NCBI GenBank assembly: GCA_946479535.1
Contig: CAMLGP010000149.1
Span: 1-6,838, forward strand
DNA from: an uncultured Bacteroidota bacterium
GTDB taxonomy: Bacteria; Bacteroidota; Bacteroidia; Chitinophagales; Chitinophagaceae
DNA length: 6,838 bases
Direction of reading: 5' to 3'
The notes under the pieces were generated by a model. That model was given only the letters and a program-made list of their open reading frames with translations, was not told where the DNA came from and ran no database searches. This document shows, in pieces, positions 1-6,261 of this stretch; the stretch's first letter is position 1, and each line of letters opens with the position of its first letter. A program made the position numbers and the translations under genes.

Positions 1-6
1 CTTAGC

Positions 7-471
7 TTAGAACTTATATCCAAAACTCACTCCACCCCAATAAGGGAAGAAACCCCAGCTTCCAAATACAGGAGATACAAAGGCGCGGAAGGTAAATCCT
101 CCTTTTGCAGGCTGCAGGCGATAACCAAAATTCAGGTGACCAAAAGTAGAAGTAAAATTATCATCAGCAGTATTGCTTGAAACAAATACAGGCGTAACAC
201 CACCGCCAATCTCAAAATAATTCTTACCGTCTTTACCAATCAGGTAGTTCAGGGCAATAGGAACAAATACTGCGCCTTCCCCATCTATGCTAAATCCACC
301 CACACCAATCTTTCCCCCCAATCCATCTTCACGGGCACTAAAACGTGTATCAAAATTGATAGAAGCAAGACCCGGACCTCCCAGTTCAAAAAAGACTGAT
401 TTGGCAGCCTGGGCATTGGCAATGGTTACCGAAGAAATAAAGACTAATGCAATGATGGCAATTTTTTTCAT
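7..471 (-). CDS. Small secreted outer-membrane beta-barrel-like protein, function unknown
   Basis: Protein of 154 aa. Residues 1-20 form a classical Sec signal peptide: Met-Lys-Lys, a hydrophobic core (about 4-16), and a signal peptidase I site A-N-A before Gln21. The mature part is rich in Gly and aromatic residues, has short alternating hydrophobic stretches with turns (such as FEIGGGVTPVFVSS, 86-99), and ends in Y-K-F with a C-terminal Phe, as outer-membrane barrels recognised by BamA do. I infer a small barrel or barrel-like surface protein; no specific family is recognised. The frame is open back to a TTG at 537, but the ATG at 471 is chosen because it places the signal peptide exactly at the N terminus. 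It lies 62 bp downstream of murB on the same strand, with a candidate promoter between them, so it may be transcribed with murB or independently. Stop is TAA. Confidence 0.8.
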   Translation of the reverse strand: MKKIAIIALVFISSVTIANAQAAKSVFFELGGPGLASINFDTRFSAREDGLGGKIGVGGFSIDGEGAVFVPIALNYLIGKDGKNYFEIGGGVTPVFVSSNTADDNFTSTFGHLNFGYRLQPAKGGFTFRAFVSPVFGSWGFFPYWGGVSFGYKF

Positions 472-494
472 AATGCTTGTTTTGGTAATGAGGA

Positions 495-524
495 CAAGAT
501 ATAATTTAAAAATGAGGCCTGCAA
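495..524 (-). promoter_or_regulatory. Candidate Bacteroidota-type promoter for the barrel-like protein
   Basis: On the minus strand TTG (522-524) is followed after 20 bp by TATCTTG (495-501), close to the Bacteroidota pattern TTG-N~19-21-TAnnTTTG. It would give a leader of roughly 20 nt before the ATG at 471. The match to the -7 box is imperfect, so this is tentative. Confidence 0.35.
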
Positions 525-536
525 TGACAATTGTCA
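525..536. promoter_or_regulatory. Perfect 12-bp palindrome TGACAATTGTCA, possible operator
   Basis: The twelve bases read identically on both strands. The palindrome overlaps the murB stop codon (TGA, 534-536) and abuts the candidate -33 TTG of the downstream barrel-like gene, a position suited to a dimeric regulator. Half of it is constrained only by the last murB codons. Chance occurrence cannot be excluded. Confidence 0.25.
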
Positions 537-1589
537 ACGAATATTAACTTCTCTTTCTAATTTCACTCCATAGTGATCCTCAACAGTTCGTTCTATGTTT
601 TCGCTTAGTTCATACAGCTGTTTGCCCGTTGCAGCTCCATAATTCACCAAAACAAGGGATTGCTTTTGATGTACGCCTGCATCACCCATCCGGTAGCCTT
701 TCCAGCTAGTACCCGGCACAGGTCCGGAATGCTCAATGAGCCAGCCTGCAGCCAGCTTAACTGTTCCATCAGGGTTATCATAACCAACTATATCCGGGTA
801 AGCAGATTTTAACTGAAGATATTTTTCCTTAGGAACGGAAGGGTTTTTAAAGAAGCTTCCGGCATTGCCAATCTCTTTGGGATCCGGCAGCTTTGAAGAG
901 CGGATATTGATCACCGCCTGTGCTATATCCCTAATCCCGATAGCCATCGGGAGCACACCCATTCTTTGCAGCTCCTGTTCAATTGCGCCATAGCTGGTAT
1001 TGAGCACAGGATTTTTATTTAGTCGATAAGTAACGTTAAGGATCACAAACTGATCTTTGTATTTATTCTTGAACACGCTATCACGATAGCCGAAGCCGCA
1101 ATCCTTCAGAGTAAAAGTATAATTGCATTTTTCTTCAATATTCCAGGCTGATAACTCATGAAATACAGATTTTATTTCCACGCCATAGGCCCCGATATTC
1201 TGCATGGGTGATGCGCCTACACATCCCGGGATCAATGCAAGATTTTCAACACCAGCCCAGCCATTTTCAATGCAATGCATCACAAAGGAATGCCAGTTCT
1301 CCCCTGCGCCGGCCTTGATGTAAACGTTGTCGGCATCTTCATTTATTTTTTCGATGCCTTTGACATCAATCTTCAATACCAGTCCCTCAAAATCATCCAT
1401 CAACAATAAATTACTGCCCCCTCCCAATATTAGCATGGGTAGCTTTTTATCAATGGCTGGCGGCATCAGGTTAAGGGTTTGTAATTGCTGCAGGTCCTCT
1501 ACAGAACGGATATGCACCATGTACCTGGCCTTTGCATCAATGCCAAATGTGTTATAGGGCCGCAATGAAATATTTTCCAGAACTTGCAT
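534..1589 (-). CDS. murB: UDP-N-acetylenolpyruvoylglucosamine reductase (MurB), type I
   Basis: Cytoplasmic FAD enzyme that reduces UDP-GlcNAc-enolpyruvate to UDP-MurNAc with NADPH, the second committed step of peptidoglycan precursor synthesis. Protein of 351 aa, close to the 342 aa of E. coli MurB. Visible landmarks: N-T-F-G-I-D (13-18); the FAD-binding G-G-G-S-N (56-60); the stretch I-P-G-C-V-G-A-S-P-M-Q-N-I-G-A-Y-G (120-136); Y-R-D-S (168-171), whose Arg169 matches the conserved active-site Arg; S-Y-G at 199-201, typical of type I enzymes; G-N-A-G-S-F-F-K-N-P (241-250), with catalytic Ser245; and L-E-R-E-V (344-348), where Glu347 matches the C-terminal catalytic Glu. All key residues are present. 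The frame extends to a TTG at 1658, but the ATG at 1589 is chosen because the family begins about ten residues before the N-T-F-G-I-D motif and the extension is only translated AT-rich leader. Divergent from the SDR gene. Stop is TGA. Confidence 0.97.
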   Translation of the reverse strand: MQVLENISLRPYNTFGIDAKARYMVHIRSVEDLQQLQTLNLMPPAIDKKLPMLILGGGSNLLLMDDFEGLVLKIDVKGIEKINEDADNVYIKAGAGENWHSFVMHCIENGWAGVENLALIPGCVGASPMQNIGAYGVEIKSVFHELSAWNIEEKCNYTFTLKDCGFGYRDSVFKNKYKDQFVILNVTYRLNKNPVLNTSYGAIEQELQRMGVLPMAIGIRDIAQAVINIRSSKLPDPKEIGNAGSFFKNPSVPKEKYLQLKSAYPDIVGYDNPDGTVKLAAGWLIEHSGPVPGTSWKGYRMGDAGVHQKQSLVLVNYGAATGKQLYELSENIERTVEDHYGVKLEREVNIR

Positions 1590-1594
1590 GAAAA

Positions 1595-1603
1595 CAAAGA
1601 ATA
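1595..1603 (-). promoter_or_regulatory. Weak candidate -7 box for murB
   Basis: On the minus strand TATTCTTTG lies five bases before the murB ATG. It resembles TAnnTTTG but has one extra spacer base, and no TTG is found at the expected -33 distance. The position just before the ATG matches the short-leader layout seen before priA and mtaB. Confidence 0.25.
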
Positions 1604-1625
1604 TTATAATCTGATTCCCGGTATT

Positions 1626-1639
1626 CCGATTGCAATCGG
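1626..1639. promoter_or_regulatory. Perfect 14-bp palindrome in the murB/SDR divergent region
   Basis: CCGATTGCAATCGG is a perfect palindrome 25 bp before the SDR ATG and 37 bp before the murB ATG. The core TTGCAAT (1630-1636) recurs directly at 1642-1648, twelve bases away. Just upstream, CCCG (1617-1620) can pair alternatively with CGGG (1637-1640). A site shared by two divergent genes suits a dimeric DNA-binding regulator. The whole region 1590-1663 contains no gene and no clear plus-strand TAnnTTTG box. Confidence 0.4.
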
Positions 1640-1663
1640 GTTTGCAATTATACACCAAAAATC

Positions 1664-2323
1664 ATGAGCCAAAAAACAGCAGCTATTGTAGGTTCTACCG
1701 GCATGATCGGCACCTATTTAACAGAATTACTATTGCAGGATGATTACTTCTCTACGGTGAGGTTGATCGTGAGGAGGCCTGTGGAAAAAACCCATCCCAA
1801 AATAGAAATAAAACTGGTGGATTTCAATGATGCTGAATCATTGAAGTTATCGCTGGAAGGTACTGATGCCTTGTTTTGCTGTATTGGCACCACGCAGAAG
1901 AATGTTAAAGGAGATAAAGAACTTTATCGTAAGGTTGATTACGATATTCCGGTAAGATCAGCCAGGTTTGGTAAAGAAACTGGCTGTGAAACCATGGCCA
2001 TCGTTTCTGCTATAGGTGCTAATAGCAAGAGTGGTAATTTTTATCTCAAACTAAAAGGTGAAGTGGAAGACGCACTTCAAACTATCGGCCTGCGTTCTAC
2101 CTATATTATGCAGCCGTGTATGCTATTGGGAGATCGAAAAGAAAACCGGCCAATGGAACGGGTATTTCAGGCGGCCAGTAAATTGGTTGCCGGAATATTA
2201 CCGGCTAAATATAAACCCATACATGGCAAAACCGTAGCTGCAGCTATGCTCAATGCAGTTAAGATAGGACAGGCAGGTTTTTTTAAATACACGTATAAAG
2301 AAATAAAGAGTTTAGCACCATAA
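1664..2323 (+). CDS. NAD(P)-binding atypical SDR oxidoreductase (HTATIP2/TIP30-like)
   Basis: Protein of 219 aa forming a single Rossmann domain. The nucleotide-binding motif V-G-S-T-G-M-I-G (9-16) fits GxxGxxG and follows the first beta strand at the very N terminus, which supports the ATG at 1664. R-R-P (37-39) ends the second strand, a common NADP-phosphate-contacting position; Asp53 in L-V-D-F sits where an adenine-contacting acidic residue is usual. C-C-I-G-T-T (72-77) resembles the family's C-x-G-T-T segment. Ser115 and Y127-x-x-x-K131 are in place for SDR-like chemistry. The overall pattern matches the atypical SDR group around TIP30/HTATIP2 and bacterial nucleoside-diphosphate-sugar epimerase-like proteins. 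The substrate is not predictable. It is likely cytoplasmic, with no signal peptide. It is divergent from murB and convergent with priA, so probably monocistronic. Stop is TAA. Confidence 0.85.
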   Translation: MSQKTAAIVGSTGMIGTYLTELLLQDDYFSTVRLIVRRPVEKTHPKIEIKLVDFNDAESLKLSLEGTDALFCCIGTTQKNVKGDKELYRKVDYDIPVRSARFGKETGCETMAIVSAIGANSKSGNFYLKLKGEVEDALQTIGLRSTYIMQPCMLLGDRKENRPMERVFQAASKLVAGILPAKYKPIHGKTVAAAMLNAVKIGQAGFFKYTYKEIKSLAP

Positions 2324-2330
2324 TATTTTT

Positions 2331-2373
2331 GGCCACAGAGGACCACTGAGATTCTCTGCGGTACTCTGTGGCC
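2331..2373. repeat. 43-nt imperfect palindrome, possible terminator between convergent genes
   Basis: Arms 2331-2351 and 2353-2373 pair at 18 of 21 positions around T2352; mismatches are 2341/2363, 2345/2359 and 2347/2357. The outer ten bases are perfect: GGCCACAGAG (2331-2340) against CTCTGTGGCC (2364-2373). It starts seven bases after the SDR stop codon, so a strong stem-loop would form in both the SDR and priA transcripts and could stop or stabilise either. A T-run (2326-2330) precedes it on the plus strand, but no U-tract follows the hairpin in either direction, so a standard intrinsic terminator is not shown. Confidence 0.65.
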
Positions 2374-2452
2374 TAACGTAGCCTACCGTAGCCTTCCGTA
2401 GCCTTCCGCAACTTTCCGTAGCCTTCTGTAGTCTTCCGTAGCCTTCTGTGGC
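2353..2452. repeat. Degenerate tandem array of ten 10-bp units
   Basis: The sequence divides exactly into ten units of ten bases with consensus CTTCCGTAGC, starting at 2353, 2363 and so on to 2443. Units 5 and 9 are identical to the consensus; the others differ mostly at positions 1-3, 5 and 7-10. The first two and the last unit carry the CTCTGTGGC/CTTCTGTGGC variant. Two further units lie inverted at 2332-2341 and 2342-2351 and create the 43-nt palindrome. The array ends at TGTGGCCACA (2447-2456), itself a perfect palindrome. It fills nearly all of the gap between the convergent SDR and priA genes and encodes nothing: ten-base units shift the reading frame. The reverse-strand unit is GCTACGGAAG. 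Confidence 0.85.
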
Positions 2453-2463
2453 CACACCAAAAT

Positions 2464-4950
2464 TTAATTCTCATCCACATCCGGTATTATTACCACACTC
2501 CTGAATCGTTTATCATTATGCAATATTGCCATCTGTTCCAGTATCGCTTCCTTACATTTTTGTAAAAACACTTTATCCTTAGGTAGCTTAAACAACAATT
2601 CCATTAAATACAGATTCCTGATCCTGCCGATCACCGGTTCCGCAGGGCCAGTAATATAATCTCCATACCTGTTCTGCAAATTGGCTGCAAATTGTAAAGC
2701 AGCCTGTTCTACCACACCCCTCAGTTTATGCCTGAATTGAATATGGATGACCCTGGAGAAGGGTGGATAGAAATACTGCTTTCTTTTCTCCATCTCTTCC
2801 TTATACATTCGCTTGTAATCATGCTGCTGCACATATTGCAATACCGGATGGGTAGGCTGTGAAGTCTGTATCAATACACGGCCTGTTGCCTCTCTCCTTC
2901 CTGCGCGGCCACTTACCTGCTCCATCAATTGAAATGCTTTTTCATTTACCCTGAAATCGGCAAAATGCAATAACCCATCTGCATCCAAAACTCCTACCAG
3001 ATCCACGTTATCAAAATCCAATCCTTTTACCACCATTTGTGTACCTACCAGTATATCAATCCTTCCCTGTTCAAATAACTGTATCAATGCATCATGGGCA
3101 TTCTTTCCACGAACCGAATCCAGGTCCATCCGGGCGATTTTCTCTCCGGTAAAAGTTTCCTGCAGCATTTCTTCAATCTTCTCTGTTCCAAAGTTGCGCT
3201 GCACAAACTGGTGACTGCCGCAGGCCGGGCAGGTATTTAAGGGGGGATAACTGGTGCCACAATAATGACAGACCAGTTTATTGGTCAACTTGTGAAAAGT
3301 GAGGGATACATCGCAATACTTACACTGGGGAATGAACCCGCATACTGTACATAGCTGGTAAGGCGTATATCCCCGCCGGTTTTGGAACAGGATCACCTGT
3401 TTATTCCTGGCGGTCACTTCACGAACTGCATTGATCAACTGGGGTGATAGCATCACCTTTGAACGGTCTTTCTGTTCTATTGTTTTGGTATCGATGATCT
3501 GGATGGGAGGCAATTGGATATCTCCATACCGCTGCAGCAATTCAGTCTTCCCATACTTGCCTGTTTCCGCATTATGATAGGTCTCCAGTGAGGGGGTGGC
3601 GCTTCCCATTACTACCCTGGCATTAAAGAGGGAAGCCAGGTAAACTCCCGCATCACGACCGTTATACCGGGGTGCCGGGTCCTGCTGCTTATAGGATGAA
3701 TCATGTTCTTCATCACAGATCACCAGGCCAAGATCATTAAAAGGCAGGAATACAGAAGACCTGGCGCCCAATACAACTTTCATTTCTCCATTCTTCACCT
3801 TGTTCCATATTTCCACCCGCTCATTCTGGGTAAACTTGGAATGATAGATACCAATATACCCACCAAAATGTTTCTGCAACCTGCGGATGATCTGGGAGGT
3901 TAGCGCAATCTCCGGTAACATATAAACTACCTGCTTTCCCCGGCGGATGTATTCTTCAATCAACCGGATATAAACCTGCGTTTTTCCGCTTGAAGTAACC
4001 CCGTGCAATAAACACACCTGTTTGGAGATAAAGGAAGCATGGATCTCTTCAAGGCTTTTTTGCTGCGCAGGACTTAAGGTGAAATCGATATTTATATTCT
4101 TTGGGAGAAAGCTGAGCCGGTCGATAGTCCGTTTTTCCGTACGCAGGATATGCTTATCCACCAGGCCCTTTAATTGCGAATCGGTAGCGCCTGATTTTTT
4201 CAATAACTGCGCTTTGGTAACCTGTCCTTCTGTTTTTGCCAGGTGCAGATAGGCTAGCAGCAATTCCATCTGTTTTTCTGCCCGCTGTAATCGCTTATCT
4301 TCATTCAACAGATTTTCCAATTCTTCTTCATTATCATATTTGGGGTCAAGCAGCACATACACTTCCTTTTTGGGAGCATAGGTCTGCTTGAGTGATTCCC
4401 ATACATAACAAACCTTTTTCTGGATCATCCGGTTGATTACCGGGTATACATGTGAAGATTCAAGTAACTGCTGTACTTCTGTGATTTTCAGTTCCTTTTT
4501 CATCAACAAGGCTTCTGCAACAATGAACTCATCATGATCAAGGGCTGAAAATTCATCGCCATATTCCTCATTATAAACGATAATGGTTTCGCTGGATAAT
4601 TTAAAGTGAGCGGGTAGTGCAGCAGCCATCACTTCTCCTTCCGTACACATATAATAAGCGGCGATCCATTCCCATAACTGCAACTGTTCTTCAAACACCA
4701 CCGGTTCCACATCAAGCAGGTTCAGTATTTCCTTGGGTTCAAAGAATTCAGGTTTGCGATCATGGATCTTCTTTACCACCCCTGCATATTTCTTATTCTT
4801 TCCCAGGTTTACTTCCACCCGGCATCCTGGTTTTAACTGGTCTGCCATTGAAGGAGGTACCAGCCAGGTATAATTCTTTGGGAGTGCCAGCGGGATAATG
4901 ATATCTGCAAACAGGGGCTTTTGACTACTATTTAAACTATTATCCGGCAT
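2464..4950 (-). CDS. priA: Primosomal protein N' PriA, replication restart helicase
   Basis: Superfamily 2 3'-5' DNA helicase that recognises abandoned replication forks and starts primosome assembly. Protein of 828 aa, longer than the 732 aa of E. coli PriA. The N-terminal 3'-DNA-binding region covers about 12-110 (start F-A-D-I-I-I-P). A charged linker, probably including the winged-helix region, runs to about 285. Helicase motifs: Walker A G-V-T-S-S-G-K-T (317-324), Walker B D-E-E-H (413-416), G-S-A-T-P-S (449-454), R-R-G-Y-T-P (525-530), and motifs V-VI with G-T-Q-M-V-V-K-G (636-643) and Q-V-S-G-R-A-G-R (678-685). The zinc-binding insert has all eight cysteines: 534, 537, 543, 546, 561, 564, 574 and 577. 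All key residues are present, so the protein should be active. The start is the ATG at 4950, 12 bp after the acyltransferase stop; no Shine-Dalgarno is seen, but a -7-like box is adjacent. Stop is TAA. Confidence 0.98.
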   Translation of the reverse strand: MPDNSLNSSQKPLFADIIIPLALPKNYTWLVPPSMADQLKPGCRVEVNLGKNKKYAGVVKKIHDRKPEFFEPKEILNLLDVEPVVFEEQLQLWEWIAAYYMCTEGEVMAAALPAHFKLSSETIIVYNEEYGDEFSALDHDEFIVAEALLMKKELKITEVQQLLESSHVYPVINRMIQKKVCYVWESLKQTYAPKKEVYVLLDPKYDNEEELENLLNEDKRLQRAEKQMELLLAYLHLAKTEGQVTKAQLLKKSGATDSQLKGLVDKHILRTEKRTIDRLSFLPKNINIDFTLSPAQQKSLEEIHASFISKQVCLLHGVTSSGKTQVYIRLIEEYIRRGKQVVYMLPEIALTSQIIRRLQKHFGGYIGIYHSKFTQNERVEIWNKVKNGEMKVVLGARSSVFLPFNDLGLVICDEEHDSSYKQQDPAPRYNGRDAGVYLASLFNARVVMGSATPSLETYHNAETGKYGKTELLQRYGDIQLPPIQIIDTKTIEQKDRSKVMLSPQLINAVREVTARNKQVILFQNRRGYTPYQLCTVCGFIPQCKYCDVSLTFHKLTNKLVCHYCGTSYPPLNTCPACGSHQFVQRNFGTEKIEEMLQETFTGEKIARMDLDSVRGKNAHDALIQLFEQGRIDILVGTQMVVKGLDFDNVDLVGVLDADGLLHFADFRVNEKAFQLMEQVSGRAGRREATGRVLIQTSQPTHPVLQYVQQHDYKRMYKEEMEKRKQYFYPPFSRVIHIQFRHKLRGVVEQAALQFAANLQNRYGDYITGPAEPVIGRIRNLYLMELLFKLPKDKVFLQKCKEAILEQMAILHNDKRFRSVVIIPDVDEN

Positions 4951-4957
4951 GGGGGTG

Positions 4958-4965
4958 CAAAGTTA
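4958..4965 (-). promoter_or_regulatory. Candidate -7 box for priA overlapping the acyltransferase stop
   Basis: The minus strand reads TAACTTTGCACCCCCATG into priA. TAACTTTG is an exact match to the Bacteroidota -7 consensus TAnnTTTG. Its TAA is also the stop codon of the upstream acyltransferase gene. Seven bases separate the box from the ATG, so the leader would be nearly absent. No clear TTG -33 box is seen; a TTC lies near the right place. priA could therefore have its own promoter besides read-through from upstream. Confidence 0.45.
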
Positions 4966-5727
4966 ACTGTCCTGAAGGGATCGAACCCACGGTGCTTTAT
5001 ACGCCAGTAATGTTTTTTCCATCACTTCATAAACCCTTTCTTTTAATTCCTGAACTTCCAATCCATCTACCGGTATCTCTTCCATGTAAACGATGCGGCA
5101 ACGGCCGGGGGTCAATGAAAATAGGGAACGGTAATGCATTCTGCTAAAGGCATCCAGGAAGAGGACCGGCTTTACTGGAGTTTGTGTTTCCACTGCCACC
5201 CGGAATGCGCCATCATAAAAATCCTTTAAGGGCTTGTTGGAAGTATTAAACGTTCCTTCAGGAAATACAACAATTGAGATCCCTCTTTTGATTATACGCT
5301 TAAGGATATTTATGCTTTCATGTCTATTTTCAGGACTGCTCCGGTCAACTGTTACTATAGCATTTCGATAGATAAATCCAAATACCGGAACCTTGCTCAT
5401 CTCTATTTTTCCAAGGGGACGGATTGGCTGTCGCCATGCCTTTACAATGATAGGTGCATCCAGATAGGATATATGATTGGCAACAAAAATATAGGACTTA
5501 CGCTTATCATGTGGAACTTGATATATTCGTTCTATATAAATGAAAATCAGGAAGAACCATAAGTCAGCCCACAGCATACAAAGGCGCAGGATCATATTGC
5601 CGCCTTTAATCCGGCCAAAGAAACTGGCAATGATCACAAAGGGAAAGATCACCAGCATGATGGCTATAAAGACGATCACGGCGTAGAGAAAATAGATCAA
5701 TTGGAAGGGTTTCAACAGCCACTTCAT
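4963..5727 (-). CDS. plsC: PlsC-family 1-acyl-glycerol-3-phosphate (lysophospholipid) acyltransferase
   Basis: Membrane-bound acyltransferase expected to acylate lysophosphatidic acid to phosphatidic acid, or a related lysolipid. Protein of 254 aa, the usual length. The N terminus carries a long hydrophobic stretch (about 9-38) and a second one (about 53-66), anchoring the enzyme in the inner membrane. Family motifs follow in order: N-H-I-S-Y-L-D (84-90), giving the catalytic H85-x4-D90; V-D-R-S (127-130) in the glycerophosphate-binding motif; F-P-E-G-T (155-159) with Glu157; and V-K-P-V (185-188) as the last motif. Phe160 replaces the Arg often found after F-P-E-G-T. Its ATG overlaps the stop of the upstream DUF4258 gene as ATGA, indicating translational coupling; priA starts 12 bp downstream. 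Bacteroidota often encode several PlsC paralogues, some acting on ornithine or other aminolipids, so the family is certain but the exact substrate is not. Stop is TAA. Confidence 0.88.
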   Translation of the reverse strand: MKWLLKPFQLIYFLYAVIVFIAIMLVIFPFVIIASFFGRIKGGNMILRLCMLWADLWFFLIFIYIERIYQVPHDKRKSYIFVANHISYLDAPIIVKAWRQPIRPLGKIEMSKVPVFGFIYRNAIVTVDRSSPENRHESINILKRIIKRGISIVVFPEGTFNTSNKPLKDFYDGAFRVAVETQTPVKPVLFLDAFSRMHYRSLFSLTPGRCRIVYMEEIPVDGLEVQELKERVYEVMEKTLLAYKAPWVRSLQDS

Positions 5728-6257
5728 TCATTACGGTTTTTACCCCGCCCACTGGCGGGGTCATCATCACCGGGACAATGGCATTCCCAATCTGTATTAA
5801 GGTCAATGCAGGTAACCACTTTTGATTTCAGATCGCATTGGGCAAACACGATCCGCACCCGCTGATTGTCTGCCGTTATTCCTTCCAGGGCATAGGTGGG
5901 ACAGGGACGATCATTCACATCACTCTTTTTGTAGTTGATAGTACCTTCCTTCATGATCTCTTCCACCTCTGCCTGGGTAATATGGCGGCATTGCATGCGG
6001 CACTTTGCATGTTGAGTGTATTCAATAAAAGACACTCTTCTGTCGAAGCCCCTGTTTCTATTAACATCGGCAGCAGGATCGCTCTTTCTATCGGTAGTTG
6101 TTTTTGGCTTAGTGGTAGTATCCTTTCCGAATCGCTTTACAAAAAGGAAGACGATTCCCAGTACAACAACAATTGCCAATGGCACCCATTTCCTGTTCAA
6201 ATTCAGATATTTCGGATAAAAATAAGGGATTGCCGTGGTTTCTGTCTCATGTGCCAT
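5724..6257 (-). CDS. Membrane-anchored Cys-rich DUF4258 protein, function unknown
   Basis: Protein of 177 aa. A polar N terminus (1-24) is followed by one hydrophobic segment (about 25-40), a basic Thr/Lys-rich linker (41-75) and a C-terminal domain with the DUF4258 hallmark: H83-A-K-C-R-M-Q-C-R, then I-T-Q-A-E-V-E-E-I (93-101), Y-A-L-E-G (122-126), R-V-R-I-V-F (133-138) and V-V-T-C-I-D-L (147-153). Seven cysteines (86, 90, 119, 141, 150, 159, 161) all lie after the membrane segment, ending in C-H-C-P; this suggests metal binding or disulfides. Basic residues after the segment favour a cytoplasmic C-terminal domain, but topology is unproven. The biochemical role of DUF4258 is unknown to me. 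The ATG at 6257 is preferred to a GTG at 6284 because the extension lies wholly within a hairpin repeat. The stop overlaps the plsC start (ATGA), so this is probably the first gene of a DUF4258-plsC-priA operon. Confidence 0.8.
   Translation of the reverse strand: MAHETETTAIPYFYPKYLNLNRKWVPLAIVVVLGIVFLFVKRFGKDTTTKPKTTTDRKSDPAADVNRNRGFDRRVSFIEYTQHAKCRMQCRHITQAEVEEIMKEGTINYKKSDVNDRPCPTYALEGITADNQRVRIVFAQCDLKSKVVTCIDLNTDWECHCPGDDDPASGRGKNRNE
5742..5761. other. GC-rich hairpin at the DUF4258/plsC junction
   Basis: ACCCCGCC (5742-5749) and GGCGGGGT (5754-5761) are perfectly complementary across a 4-nt loop, giving an 8-bp, almost all-GC stem. It lies within the last DUF4258 codons, 14 bp before the plsC ATG. 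In the minus-strand transcript it is followed by AAAAAC, not a U-tract, so it is not an intrinsic terminator. It could slow ribosomes or mask the plsC start until translation arrives from upstream, or be chance within coding sequence. Confidence 0.45.
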
Positions 6258-6261
6258 TTGG

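Noticed and set aside
1590..1658. N-terminal extension of MurB from a TTG start
   Set aside because: The extra residues translate the palindrome and AT-rich leader, and MurB homologues start near the internal ATG at 1589.
2353..2452. CRISPR array
   Set aside because: Units are ten bases long, contiguous, degenerate and without spacers; no cas gene is present.
4969..4990. tRNA-like T-arm on the minus strand (GTGGGTTCGATCCC and following bases), possible tRNA or attachment site remnant
   Set aside because: The segment lies in the acyltransferase frame near its C terminus, the T-stem has one mismatch and a G-U pair, and I see no CCA end, anticodon arm or matching acceptor strand. A coding coincidence is the simpler reading.
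5606..5806. Second minus-strand frame across the DUF4258/plsC junction
   Set aside because: It overlaps two well-supported genes in another frame and shows no domain or plausible start context.
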